Source of the DNA: Chromatiaceae bacterium
GTDB lineage: Bacteria; Pseudomonadota; Gammaproteobacteria; Chromatiales; Chromatiaceae
Reading direction: 5' to 3'
Length of the DNA: 64,000 bases
Assembly: GCA_026984455.1 (NCBI GenBank)
Contig: JALSSC010000031.1
Location: 1 to 64,000, forward strand
A program made the position numbers and the translations under genes. Shown one piece after another: positions 27,786-36,988 of this stretch (positions within the stretch are counted from its first letter, which is position 1; every line of letters starts with the position of its first letter). The notes under the pieces were generated by a model. That model ran no database searches. It was given only the letters and a program-made list of their open reading frames with translations, and had not been told where the DNA came from.

Positions 27786-28568
27786 ATGCCCGAGCCTGAC
27801 ACCCTGATCTTCGATGTGGACGGAACCCTGGCCGATACCGAGCGTGATGGCCATCGCCCGGCCTTCAATGCCGCCTTCCGCGATGCCGGGCTGGACTGGG
27901 AATGGACACCCGAAATCTACGGGGAACTGCTCTCGGTCACCGGGGGCAAGGAGCGCATACGCTTCTTTCTGGAGCATTTTCATCCCGGGATGCCCGAGGT
28001 AGAGGACGTGGATGCCTTCATCGCCGGCCTCCATCGGGCAAAGACCAAGCACTACACCCGCTTTCTGGCCGAAGGCCGGATCCCCTTGCGTACCGGCGTG
28101 CGGCGCCTGATCGGGGAGGCGCGGGCGGCCGGTTGGCGGCTGGCCATCGCCACCACCACCACTCCGGCCAATGTCACGGCCCTGCTGGAACACAGCCTCG
28201 CTCCTGGTAGCGAGTCCTGGTTCGAGGTCATCGGGGCGGGTGACGTGGTGCCGGCGAAGAAGCCCGCCCCCGACATCTTCACGCATGTGATGCAGAGCAT
28301 GGGGGTTGAACCCGGCGAGTGCATCGCCTTCGAGGATTCGGCCCATGGACTGCGCTCGGCCCGCGATGCAGGGATCGGATGTGTGCTGGTGACCGTGAAC
28401 GGCTATACGCGCGGGCAGGACTTCGCGGGGGCCTGCCTGGTCCTGGACCATCTCGGCGAGGCGGATCGACCCTGCGAGGTTCTGGATCCCGGGTGCTTGG
28501 GCGACGAACGACCCCGGCTGGTGGATCTGGACCTCTTGCGCCGCCTGAAGGCCGCCTGCGGGGAATGA
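27786..28568 (+). CDS. cbbY: HAD-family phosphatase, CbbY type
   Basis: CbbY removes the inhibitor xylulose-1,5-bisphosphate, protecting Rubisco in autotrophs. ATG 27786 gives 260 residues starting MPEPDTLIFDVDGTLADTE, with the nucleophile and acid aspartates of HAD enzymes. The cap region has VTGGKERIRFF and PLRTGVRRL, and motifs III and IV are AKKPAPDIF and AFEDSAHGL. A phosphoribulokinase gene elsewhere in the window supports a Calvin-cycle role, but Rubisco genes are not present here, so the assignment rests on sequence pattern. Confidence 0.87.
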   Translation: MPEPDTLIFDVDGTLADTERDGHRPAFNAAFRDAGLDWEWTPEIYGELLSVTGGKERIRFFLEHFHPGMPEVEDVDAFIAGLHRAKTKHYTRFLAEGRIPLRTGVRRLIGEARAAGWRLAIATTTTPANVTALLEHSLAPGSESWFEVIGAGDVVPAKKPAPDIFTHVMQSMGVEPGECIAFEDSAHGLRSARDAGIGCVLVTVNGYTRGQDFAGACLVLDHLGEADRPCEVLDPGCLGDERPRLVDLDLLRRLKAACGE

Positions 28569-28585
28569 AACCCGGCGCCCCACAC

Positions 28586-28608
28586 GCCACGGGTCCGAAG
28601 GCCGTGGC
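28586..28608. terminator. Hairpin after the CbbY-like gene
   Basis: GCCACGG and CCGTGGC form a seven-base stem 18 bases after the stop. A second stem, GTGCCGG/CCGGCAC, lies at 28630-28649. The pair could separate this gene from the convergent cysZ; T-runs are lacking. Confidence 0.4.
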
Positions 28609-28743
28609 ATCCCCTTGGGGTGTAGGCCTGTGCCGGAGCACGCCGGCACTGGATGCTCGCGGGGGCCTTGGGGTTCAGGGAGAAGGGGCGGTCGAGGCGT
28701 CCAGCCCGGGTTTCGGCGTTCGCATAGTGGAGGATCGGATACT

Positions 28744-29481
28744 TCAGTTTATTGGCTCGCTGCCGCCACTGGGTTCCAGACGCTCGATCCACAACAGGGT
28801 GGCGCCCACCACACCGGCGGGCATGGCCAGGAGATTCAACAATGGGATCGCCATCAGCAGCTGGAGCCCCGCACCGAGCCCGAAGGCCGGCCAGCGTGCC
28901 GCGCGCAGGCGTTGGAGTTGTCCGCGGAAGTGGAGGCCGTGGTTGGACATCGGATAGTCGCCATATTCCAGAGACAGGTACCAGGCGTTGAAGGCCAGCC
29001 AGAGAAAGGGCGCCACCAGGTTCAGTCCCGGGATCAGGAACAGGAGACCGAGCGGGATGGCCCGTACGAGGAAGTACCAGAGCTTTCGCAGTTCGGAACC
29101 CAGGGCCTTGGGGGCGTCCTTGAGGACCTGCCTCCAGGAAAGGGGCGGGGTGGTGCGTCCAGAGAGGAGGCGCTCGGCTCTCTCCGCCAGCAGTCCGTTG
29201 AACGGGGCGGCAATCAGGTTGGCCACCAGGGTGAAGGTGAAGAACAGGATCAGGATCAGAGTGAGCACGAACAGCGGCCACAGCAGCCAGGACAGCCAGG
29301 CGATCCAGGGATCCTGGGGCAGGAAGCGGTCGAGCAGGTACGAGAAGCCCTGGCTGCCCCCCCAGATCAAGGTCGCAAACACCAGCAGATTGACCATGAA
29401 TGGGATGGTCACGAAAGGCCTCAGGCCGGGGCGGAAAATGAGCCCGAGGCCTCGGAAGGTGTATTTTATGCCTTGGTGCAT
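28744..29481 (-). CDS. cysZ: CysZ/EI24-family membrane protein
   Basis: The 245-residue protein has four or more hydrophobic segments with the CysZ pattern: an N-terminal FRGLGLIFRPGLRPFVTIP, the LVANLIAAPFNGLLAERAE motif, and PGLNLVAPFLWLAFNAWYLSLEY. CysZ imports sulfate for cysteine synthesis in E. coli. The family resemblance is good in both length and motifs. The gene is monocistronic and divergent from the exopolysaccharide cluster; 258 bases lie between them. Confidence 0.9.
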   Translation of the reverse strand: MHQGIKYTFRGLGLIFRPGLRPFVTIPFMVNLLVFATLIWGGSQGFSYLLDRFLPQDPWIAWLSWLLWPLFVLTLILILFFTFTLVANLIAAPFNGLLAERAERLLSGRTTPPLSWRQVLKDAPKALGSELRKLWYFLVRAIPLGLLFLIPGLNLVAPFLWLAFNAWYLSLEYGDYPMSNHGLHFRGQLQRLRAARWPAFGLGAGLQLLMAIPLLNLLAMPAGVVGATLLWIERLEPSGGSEPIN

Positions 29482-29739
29482 AGGTCGCTATCGTGCCTTG
29501 CCATTAAAAGTCGTGCCGCGCGCTGCAGACCCTGCTCTGCCTCGCGGGGAAGGGACATTCGAGGCGTCCGCCTCGTTCATCCCCCTGGGTGGCGCGGGGG
29601 CCATGGACGTCGGATGTGGCTGGGCCTGCCGATCGGCACCGTAAGCAGGCCCGTTGTGGTTACCGAACGTCCCACTATTCTGCCATAATCCCTGCCCACC
29701 GGATGGTGCTGCGGAATCAGACTTCGAGGGTGATGAATC

Positions 29740-30369
29740 GTGAGGAAGATCAGCGAAATGCGGAAATGGGCGGCTTGGGGCCTGTTGGCGGCGATGTTGG
29801 GGTTGCAGGCCTGTGCGCCGAAATACCCCTATCTGCCCGAGGCTACCGGGCACATGAGGTACTCCACAAAGTATCGGATCGGTCCGGGGGACAGGCTGGA
29901 TATCTTCGTGTGGCGTTATCCCGAGGTGAGCACCAGCGTGACGGTGCGTCCCGACGGCTTCATCACCGCGAAACTGCTCGAGGACGTACCTGCTACCGGC
30001 AAGACCCCGACTGAACTCGCGCGCGACCTGGAAAAGGAACTCTCCACCTATCTGCGCGATCCCCTGGTCACGGTCATGGTGAAGGGCTTCAATGGGGTCT
30101 ATCCGCAGCAGATCAGGGTCCTGGGCGAGGCAGGGACGCCACGATCCTTGCACTATCAGGATGGCATGACCCTGCTCGACCTGATGATCCAGGTGGGGGG
30201 GATCACCGACTTCGCCGACGGCAACAAGGCAGTCCTGGCACGGGTGGTGGATGGCGAACAGAAGCAGTACACCCTGCGTATCGACGACCTGATCCGCGAC
30301 GGTGACCTGACTGCCAACGTGGACATGCGCCCAGGCGACATCCTGATCATCCCGGAATCCTGGTTCTGA
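29740..30369 (+). CDS. XrtA/PEP-CTERM system polysaccharide export lipoprotein
   Basis: This 209-residue Wza-like protein forms the outer-membrane export channel part of exosortase-linked exopolysaccharide systems. The lipobox LGLQAC has its cysteine at residue 25. The polysaccharide-export domain YRIGPGDRLDIFVWRYPE near residue 47 is followed by a SLBB-type region (IRVLGEAGTPRSLHYQDGMTLL) and the ending PGDILIIPESWF. GTG 29740, preceded by GAGGGTGAT, is used; ATG 29758 is an alternative. It is the first gene of a nine-gene plus-strand run. Confidence 0.92.
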   Translation: MRKISEMRKWAAWGLLAAMLGLQACAPKYPYLPEATGHMRYSTKYRIGPGDRLDIFVWRYPEVSTSVTVRPDGFITAKLLEDVPATGKTPTELARDLEKELSTYLRDPLVTVMVKGFNGVYPQQIRVLGEAGTPRSLHYQDGMTLLDLMIQVGGITDFADGNKAVLARVVDGEQKQYTLRIDDLIRDGDLTANVDMRPGDILIIPESWF

Positions 30370-30381
30370 CCTGGCCGCACC

Positions 30382-31968
30382 ATGTATGAGATCATTCGTC
30401 TGGCGCTGGGCTACCTGGTTGGCATCGCGCGTTTCCGCTGGTTGATCGTCATCGTGCCGGCCGTGGCGAGCCCGGTGGGTTGGTTTTATGTGGCCTCCAT
30501 GCCCGATACCTTCACCGCGAGCGCCAAGGTCTTCGTGGATACCGACTCGGTGTTGCAGCCGTTGATGCAGGGGTTGGCGGTGCGTATGGACGACCACCGT
30601 CGTATCCAGATGATGACGCGTCTCCTCTTTGGGCGGTCCACCCTGGAGAAGCTGGCGCGCATGACGGATCTCGACCTGCGGGCCAAGAACCCCAGGCAGA
30701 TGGACGAGGTGATCGACGAACTGAAGAACAAGGTCCAGCTTCAACGCCAGCGCGGGGACATCTACCGCCTGGCCTACACCGACTCCGATCCGGCCTTGGC
30801 GAAGAAGGTCGTGCAGTCCTTTCTTACCATCTTCGTGGAGACCAATCTCGGCGAGAGCCGCAAGGACCAGGATTCCGCGGAGCAGTTCCTGGTGCGGGAG
30901 ATCAAAGAATACGAACGCCGGATGGTGGACGCGGAGCGCAAGCTGAAGGAATTCAAGGCTCGCAACCTGCCCTATCTGTCGGACCGGGGCGGGTATTACT
31001 CCCGTCTACAGAAGGCCAAGAACCAGCTGGCGGCCGCCAAGCTCGACCTCCAGGTGGCGGAAGAGCGGCAGGAGGAATTACAGGATCAGTTGGACGACCT
31101 GGAGTCCGGCGACGCCGGGGCCTTGAGTGCGTCGGATACGCCCCTGTCACCCCTGGATGCCCGCATCCAGAAGCTGCAGAAGCAGGTCAACGATCTGCTG
31201 CTGCGTTATACGGAGCGCCATCCCGAGGTCATCACCCTGAGACGCACCATCGCCCGTCTGAAGAAGCGGAAGGCCGAGCAGGAGGCGGCAGCGAAGGCCG
31301 CCGGCCAGGGCGAGGCCGATGACGAGGCGGCGGCAAGTGAGCGTCTGGCGCAGAACCCCGTCTATCAGCAGATGCGTCTGCTGGTATCGGAGGCGGATGC
31401 CGATGTGGCATCGAAAAAGGCCATCCTCAAGGAATACCAGCGCCGTATCAAGTCACTGCAGGCAGAGGTGGACCGCGTACTGCAGGTGGAGACGGAACAG
31501 AAACAGCTCAACCGTGACTATGGGCTGATCAGTGGGAATTACCACAAACTGACCCAGAGTCTGGAGAAACTGCGCCTTGGCCGGCAGGTGGACACCCATG
31601 CGGAGACCGTGCGCTTTCGCGTATTGGAACCCCCCATGGTCCCGGACAAACCTTCCGGGCCTCCGCGGATATTGTACAGTTCCATGGTGTTCTTCGGTTC
31701 CCTTCTCGGGGGGGTGGCCCTGGCATTCATCCTGTCCTTGTTCCGGCCCACCTTTTTCGACCGCAAGCAGTTGGGCGAAGTCCTGGAGTTGCCGGTACTG
31801 GGCAGCGTCAATTTTGTCTGGACGGATCGCGAAAAGCGTCGACAGAGACGCGGGCACCTGTTGTTCGGCCTGAGCCTGTTGTCGTTGTTCCTGGCCTACG
31901 CAGGCGTGGTGGCGGTCTATCAACTGGACATAGACATCGTGTCGCATCTGCGGCATCTGCGCGGTTGA
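30382..31968 (+). CDS. XrtA system polysaccharide chain-length determinant
   Basis: The 528-residue protein has the Wzz/GumC layout. An N-terminal membrane helix (about 16-38) is followed by a long periplasmic coiled coil (about 160-350). A proline-rich RVLEPPMVPDKPSGPPR segment leads to a second membrane helix (about 435-455) and, after a cytoplasmic-type stretch, a third near residues 493-510. Chain-length proteins set polymer size together with the tyrosine kinase encoded next. It starts 12 bases after the export lipoprotein stop. Confidence 0.92.
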   Translation: MYEIIRLALGYLVGIARFRWLIVIVPAVASPVGWFYVASMPDTFTASAKVFVDTDSVLQPLMQGLAVRMDDHRRIQMMTRLLFGRSTLEKLARMTDLDLRAKNPRQMDEVIDELKNKVQLQRQRGDIYRLAYTDSDPALAKKVVQSFLTIFVETNLGESRKDQDSAEQFLVREIKEYERRMVDAERKLKEFKARNLPYLSDRGGYYSRLQKAKNQLAAAKLDLQVAEERQEELQDQLDDLESGDAGALSASDTPLSPLDARIQKLQKQVNDLLLRYTERHPEVITLRRTIARLKKRKAEQEAAAKAAGQGEADDEAAASERLAQNPVYQQMRLLVSEADADVASKKAILKEYQRRIKSLQAEVDRVLQVETEQKQLNRDYGLISGNYHKLTQSLEKLRLGRQVDTHAETVRFRVLEPPMVPDKPSGPPRILYSSMVFFGSLLGGVALAFILSLFRPTFFDRKQLGEVLELPVLGSVNFVWTDREKRRQRRGHLLFGLSLLSLFLAYAGVVAVYQLDIDIVSHLRHLRG

Positions 31969-31999
31969 GTCGTCGCGGGCAAACAGAGGCAATGGCAGC

Positions 32000-33145
32000 A
32001 TGAGCATCATCGAAAAGGCCGCCGCCCGGCTGGCGGAGAAGCAACGCACGGAAAAGGCGGCATCCTCTGAGCCTGTTACTGGAGATCGGGGCGAACGGAT
32101 CCCGGTCGAAGCGGAGGGGGCAGCGCAGGCCGTCTCGCCGGGCGAGTCCGTATCCGTGCCGCCCCAGGCCCCGCCGGTGGAACCGGTGGACGGTGGGCCT
32201 TCGGGCAACGAGGTCGTTTCTGCGCCTCCGGCCATGGGCGAGGTGCCGGGAAAACAAGGGGTGGGTGTGCAGACCGAGGCGGCATCGATCGTAGAGGCCG
32301 GGTCTCCTACCTTGGAGAAGGGGGGAGGCGACGAAGGTGGAGAAGAGGGGAGGACCTTTGCCTCCGCGGCTACGCCGGGAGATGGGGCCTCACCCTTCAT
32401 CCAAGTCACCCAGATCGATCCCGAACTGGTGCTCTCGCCTGAAGGCGGGCGTGATCGCCTGGCCGAGGAATTTCGTCTCATCAAACGGCCCTTGGTGACG
32501 CGTGCGTTGCAGGATCGTGACCATGCGCAGGGACATGCGAACCTGGTCATGGTCACCAGTTCGCTCCAGGCCGAAGGCAAGAGTTTCGTCTCTCTCAATC
32601 TCGCCATCTCCATCGCCATGGAGATGGACAGCACGGTCCTGCTGGTGGATGCGGATGTGGCCAAGCCCGGCCTGTCCCGTTTCCTGGGTGTTGCGGATCG
32701 TCCCGGGCTCATCGATCGCCTGGTGGACGAGAAGCGCGATCTGGCCTACCTGCTCCTGCGCACGGATATTCCCAAACTGACGGTGTTGCCCGCCGGCTCC
32801 CGCCACAAGCGTTCTACGGAGCTGCTGGCCAGCAGCAAGATGCGCGAGCTGCTGGATGAGATGGCGACCCGCTATGCCGACCGTATCGTCCTGTTCGATT
32901 CGCCCCCCTTGCTGGAGAGTACCGAGGCGGGGGTCCTTGCCGCGCAGATGGGGCAGGTGGTCTTCGTGGTGGCGAGTGAGTCCACCTCACAGATGCTGGT
33001 GAAAGAGGCCTTGACCGCCTTCGACAATCTCGACACCGTGTCGGTGGTGTTGAATAAGGTCAAAGGCGGTCTGCTCTCGGGTAAATACGGCTACGCCTAT
33101 GGCTATGGATACGGCTATGGGAGTTATGGCGAGGTCCAGGAATAG
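32000..33145 (+). CDS. XrtA-associated tyrosine autokinase
   Basis: The 381-residue protein is a cytoplasmic BY-kinase. About 140 low-complexity residues rich in alanine, proline and glutamate precede the kinase domain. Walker-type motifs are TSSLQAEGKSFVSLNLA, LLVDADVAKPGLSRFLG and ILFDSPPLL. The C-terminus is a tyrosine/glycine tail (YGYAYGYGYGYGSYG), the likely autophosphorylation cluster. The kinase regulates polymerisation with the preceding chain-length protein. Confidence 0.93.
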   Translation: MSIIEKAAARLAEKQRTEKAASSEPVTGDRGERIPVEAEGAAQAVSPGESVSVPPQAPPVEPVDGGPSGNEVVSAPPAMGEVPGKQGVGVQTEAASIVEAGSPTLEKGGGDEGGEEGRTFASAATPGDGASPFIQVTQIDPELVLSPEGGRDRLAEEFRLIKRPLVTRALQDRDHAQGHANLVMVTSSLQAEGKSFVSLNLAISIAMEMDSTVLLVDADVAKPGLSRFLGVADRPGLIDRLVDEKRDLAYLLLRTDIPKLTVLPAGSRHKRSTELLASSKMRELLDEMATRYADRIVLFDSPPLLESTEAGVLAAQMGQVVFVVASESTSQMLVKEALTAFDNLDTVSVVLNKVKGGLLSGKYGYAYGYGYGYGSYGEVQE

Positions 33146-33150
33146 ATCTC

Positions 33151-34719
33151 ATGCGTCGTCGCGGGCACGCTTCCGGTGTGATTCTGGCACTGCTCTGGAC
33201 CACCCTCGGATCCACGGCCTGGGCTGGGCCGCACTGGCATTTCCGAAAGGGATTGCGTGTGGATACCGATTGGTCCGGTAACGTGTTCCTCGACGACGCC
33301 AATATCCAGAGGGACCTGGTGATTGGGATCCAGCCGCGTTTCTCGATCAACCGCAAGGCCAGACGGTCCAGGACCTCCATCTCCTACAATCCCATCTTCA
33401 GGTATTACACCCAGGGGACCCATGCCAACCGCATCGAGCACCGCCTGACCGCCAGCTCGGACGTGGAGGTGATCCGCGACTTGCTCGGCCTGCGCGCGAA
33501 TGCGGGCATCAGCCAGCGATTGGTGGATCGTCGTCAGGCCTCGGCGGGGGATACCGTCGCCAACCCGGACAATGTGACCGATACCTATACCCTTAGACTG
33601 TCGCCCTATCTTCGTCCCCAACGTCTGGGGCGTTATGCGGTGTTGAACGCGGGCCTGAATTTCGATCTGGTGGACTATTCCAAGTCGGGACGGAACACGG
33701 CCACCGGTACCGTCCGGGACGGTCGGGCCCGGTCGGTGAATCTGAGTCTCCGCAGTGGCCCCTTTTTCTCCCGCACCCATTGGTCGCTGAGCAGCCGCCG
33801 CCGGCTGGAGATCTACAAAGACAGGAACGACAACACCTTCGGCAATATCCTGGCCAACCTCACCTACCGTCTCAGCCGCCACTGGGATGCCCGGGCGCGC
33901 CTTGGCTACGATCAGAACGACTACGAATCCAACCACCGCACCAGTGGCACCCAGTGGGGCCTCGGAGTGGGATGGCACCCCAACCGGCGCATCTCAGGGA
34001 CCTTCGATTTCGGCCGCCGCTATTTTGGGCAGGACTTCAATGTCTCTCTGACCTACAGACACAGACGCTCCTCCCTGTCCCTTCGCTTGGCCCGCGATAT
34101 CTCCACCTCGCTGAACGACGCCGGGAGAAATGTCGGCAGTCCTCCCCCGTTGGCGCCTCTGAACGCGGCTCAGAATGCCCAGGGCGCGCAAACACAGGAG
34201 ACAACGGCCGATGCCGGGCAGAATCAGGACAATGGGGCCGCCAGGCAACAGGGCACCGATCAGGGCACGGGCCAGGCGGTGAACCCCTTCGATATCGATA
34301 CCGGGGCCCCGGATGCCACCGACCAAGTCTTCATCGTCGATTCCTACAACCTCAGCTACAACTTGGCGCTGCGTAGGAGCGATCTGGGCCTGAGCCTCTA
34401 CCACTACCGCCGTGACTACCAGGCGGTCACTGCCGAGCCCACGGACACCGGGCTGCGTCTGAGCCTGAGCCGCAACCTGACGCCGAAGCTCTCGGGCCGC
34501 CTCAACCTGGGACTGACCCTGCATGGCAACGAGCCCGATCCCAACCTGGAATACCGGCAATGGGCGGCCTCCCTGCGGTTTACCCGCAAGCTCGGGGAGG
34601 ACACCTCCCTGGTCTTCGGCTATCGCTTCACCAAGCGGACCTCGGAGGGCTCCGGTGGGCGCGACTTCTCCGAAGACCGGCTCAAACTCTCCATCGTGAA
34701 CAACGGCTTTTTCGACTGA
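33151..34719 (+). CDS. PEP-CTERM system-associated outer-membrane beta-barrel protein
   Basis: The 522-residue protein has a signal peptide ending near AWAGP and then alternating short strands with aromatic residues, typical of an outer-membrane barrel. It corresponds to the TIGR03016-type proteins found in XrtA clusters, probably the outer-membrane secretion or porin component. A low-complexity insert rich in glutamine, asparagine and glycine occupies about residues 330-375. It ends in the polar-aromatic LSIVNNGFFD, typical of an outer-membrane C-terminus. It begins five bases after the kinase stop. Confidence 0.87.
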   Translation: MRRRGHASGVILALLWTTLGSTAWAGPHWHFRKGLRVDTDWSGNVFLDDANIQRDLVIGIQPRFSINRKARRSRTSISYNPIFRYYTQGTHANRIEHRLTASSDVEVIRDLLGLRANAGISQRLVDRRQASAGDTVANPDNVTDTYTLRLSPYLRPQRLGRYAVLNAGLNFDLVDYSKSGRNTATGTVRDGRARSVNLSLRSGPFFSRTHWSLSSRRRLEIYKDRNDNTFGNILANLTYRLSRHWDARARLGYDQNDYESNHRTSGTQWGLGVGWHPNRRISGTFDFGRRYFGQDFNVSLTYRHRRSSLSLRLARDISTSLNDAGRNVGSPPPLAPLNAAQNAQGAQTQETTADAGQNQDNGAARQQGTDQGTGQAVNPFDIDTGAPDATDQVFIVDSYNLSYNLALRRSDLGLSLYHYRRDYQAVTAEPTDTGLRLSLSRNLTPKLSGRLNLGLTLHGNEPDPNLEYRQWAASLRFTRKLGEDTSLVFGYRFTKRTSEGSGGRDFSEDRLKLSIVNNGFFD

Positions 34720-34731
34720 TCCGGGTGGCCC

Positions 34732-35862
34732 ATGTACGACGAATTCTATGCCTTTACGGGAAAGCCATTCCAGCTTACCCCCGACCAGCGATTCTTCTTC
34801 AACAGCCGGGTGCACAACCGCGCCATGGCCTATCTGCGTTACGGGTTGGAACAGGGGGAAGGCTTCATCGTCATCACCGGAGGGATCGGCACCGGTAAGA
34901 CCATGTTGGTGCGCAACCTGTTCGCGGAGCTGGACGAACGCGAGGTGATGGCGGCGCAGATGGTGACCACCCAAGTGGAGCCGGACGACATGTTGCGCAT
35001 GGTCTGCGCCTCCTTCGGTCTGGCCCATGAGGGCCTCAACAAGGCGACCCTGCTGCACAACCTGGAGGTGATCGCGCGGGCCCGCCACTCGGAGGGCAAG
35101 CGTGTGCTGCTGGTGGTGGACGAGGCCCAGAACCTGCCGCCTCGTTCGGTGGAGGAGCTGCGCATGTTGTCCAATTTCCAGGTGGAGGGCCGTTCCCTGT
35201 TCCAGAGCTTCCTCTTGGGTCAGGAGGAATTCAAGCTCACCCTGCGCAAGCCAGAACTCGAACAGGTGCGGCAGCGGATCATCGCCTCCTATCACCTGGA
35301 ACCCTTGAGCGAAGAGGATACCCGCAAATACGTGGAGTTCCGTCTGGAACAGGTGGGTTGGGCCGGGGATCCGGAACTCACCGACGACCTCTTCTCCTTG
35401 CTCTTCCAGTATACCGAAGGGGTGCCGCGGCGCATCAACACCGCTTGTGACCGGCTGTTGCTCCACGGCTGTCTGGAGGAGATCCACCGTCTCGACCGGG
35501 CCGCCCTGGAGGCCGTGATCGAGGAGATGGATGCCGAGATCGGTCCGACGCGTGGTGGTATCGGCATCGGTGGGTTCGGTGGCAGCGGGCAGGCGGCGGC
35601 ATCGCCGGAAGTGTCTGCCGAGCCTCTGGCCCCGCCCACCATCGAGGACTACGCACCCGCGGGCGAGATAGTCTCCGAGATTGCACCCTCCGCGATGAAC
35701 GAACTCTCCCCGCTTTCCGCGCCTCGGGACCTGGTGCAACGCGTGAACCAACTCGAACAAGAGGTTCACCGGCTCAAGCGGGCCATGCAGCACGAGCGCA
35801 AGCTGTTGCGCAAGGCGGTCCTCCTGCAATTGGACATGGATGTCTATGATGACCTCGACTGA
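34732..35862 (+). CDS. XrtA/PEP-CTERM system-associated ATPase (ExeA-like)
   Basis: The 376-residue AAA-type ATPase has Walker A GGIGTGKTMLVRN near residue 44 and Walker B VLLVVDEAQNLP near 124, with the LRMLSNFQ sensor region following. It resembles GspA/ExeA ATPases and the TIGR03015 group of exosortase loci. The C-terminal part ends in a predicted coiled coil (LVQRVNQLEQEVHRLKRAM). The stop lies 23 bases inside the wecB frame. The ATPase may energise assembly of the export machine. Confidence 0.92.
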   Translation: MYDEFYAFTGKPFQLTPDQRFFFNSRVHNRAMAYLRYGLEQGEGFIVITGGIGTGKTMLVRNLFAELDEREVMAAQMVTTQVEPDDMLRMVCASFGLAHEGLNKATLLHNLEVIARARHSEGKRVLLVVDEAQNLPPRSVEELRMLSNFQVEGRSLFQSFLLGQEEFKLTLRKPELEQVRQRIIASYHLEPLSEEDTRKYVEFRLEQVGWAGDPELTDDLFSLLFQYTEGVPRRINTACDRLLLHGCLEEIHRLDRAALEAVIEEMDAEIGPTRGGIGIGGFGGSGQAAASPEVSAEPLAPPTIEDYAPAGEIVSEIAPSAMNELSPLSAPRDLVQRVNQLEQEVHRLKRAMQHERKLLRKAVLLQLDMDVYDDLD

Positions 35863-36988
35863 GGCCCCGCTGCGGGTCCTGAACATCGTTGGCGCACGCC
35901 CGAACTTCATGAAGATCGCCCCCCTGATGCGGGTCTTCTCCGACCCCGGCAGTGGCATCGAGCCCCGGCTGCTGCACACGGGCCAGCACTATGACGCGGC
36001 CATGAAGGCCGCCTTCTTCGACCAGCTCGGAATCCCCGAGCCGGACGTGGACCTGGGGGTCGGGTCGGCCAGTCACGCCCGTCAGACCGCCGCCATCATG
36101 GAACGCTTCGAACCCGAGCTGGCCGCTTGGCGCCCGGACGTGGTGTTGGTGGTGGGGGACGTCAACTCCACCATCGCCTGTGCCCTGGTGGCGGTCAAGC
36201 GGGGCGTCCCGGTGGTGCACGTGGAGGCCGGGCTGCGCAGCTACGACCGCGCCATGCCCGAGGAGATCAACCGCGTCCTCACCGATCAGATCGCGGACCT
36301 GTTGTTCACCACGGAGAGGGACGCCCTCGCCAACCTCGAACGCGAGGGCATCGACCCGGCGCGGGTGCATTTCGTCGGCAACGTCATGATCGACACCCTG
36401 CGGGCCAATCTGGAGAGGGCGCGGCCCCCCGCGGAGACCCTGACCGCTCACGGCCTGCCGCCCCGTATCCTGGAGGGTGCTCAGGGCCATGGCCTGCTCA
36501 CCTTGCATCGGCCCGCCAATGTGGACGATCCGGAGGTACTGGTCCGGCTCATGGAGACCCTGGCCGGAGTCGCGGCGCGGGTCCCCCTGATCTTCCCGGT
36601 GCACCCGCGCACCCGCGAGCGTATCCGCGCCGCGGGGATCGAATCCCTGTTGCAGGGGAGGGGCCTCTATGCCACGCCCCCCCTGGGCTATCTGGAGCTG
36701 CTCGGCCTGATGCGCGGGGCGCGCCTGGTGCTCACCGATTCCGGCGGCCTCCAGGAGGAGACCACGGCCCTCGGGGTGCCCTGCGTCACCCTGCGTGAGA
36801 ATACCGAACGTCCGGTGACCGTGAGCGAAGGCACCAATACGGTGGTGGGGTCGGATCCTGCGGCCATCCTCGCGGCGGTGGACGAGATCCTGGCCGGACG
36901 GGGCAAGGGCGGGCGCATTCCGGAACTCTGGGACGGCCATGCCGCGGAGCGTATCCGCGATTGCCTGGTACGGCACTACCGGCCATGA
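35840..36988 (+). CDS. wecB: UDP-N-acetylglucosamine 2-epimerase
   Basis: WecB interconverts UDP-GlcNAc and UDP-ManNAc, feeding precursor to the exopolysaccharide. The 382-residue protein begins, after a short extension, with VLNIVGARPNFMKIAPLM. It contains HTGQHYD, VHVEAGLRSYDRAMPEEINR and TDSGGLQEE, all epimerase signatures. ATG 35840 overlaps the ATPase gene by 23 bases; ATGs at 35846 and 35849 are also possible. The stop overlaps the deacetylase ATG. Confidence 0.95.
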   Translation: MSMMTSTEAPLRVLNIVGARPNFMKIAPLMRVFSDPGSGIEPRLLHTGQHYDAAMKAAFFDQLGIPEPDVDLGVGSASHARQTAAIMERFEPELAAWRPDVVLVVGDVNSTIACALVAVKRGVPVVHVEAGLRSYDRAMPEEINRVLTDQIADLLFTTERDALANLEREGIDPARVHFVGNVMIDTLRANLERARPPAETLTAHGLPPRILEGAQGHGLLTLHRPANVDDPEVLVRLMETLAGVAARVPLIFPVHPRTRERIRAAGIESLLQGRGLYATPPLGYLELLGLMRGARLVLTDSGGLQEETTALGVPCVTLRENTERPVTVSEGTNTVVGSDPAAILAAVDEILAGRGKGGRIPELWDGHAAERIRDCLVRHYRP

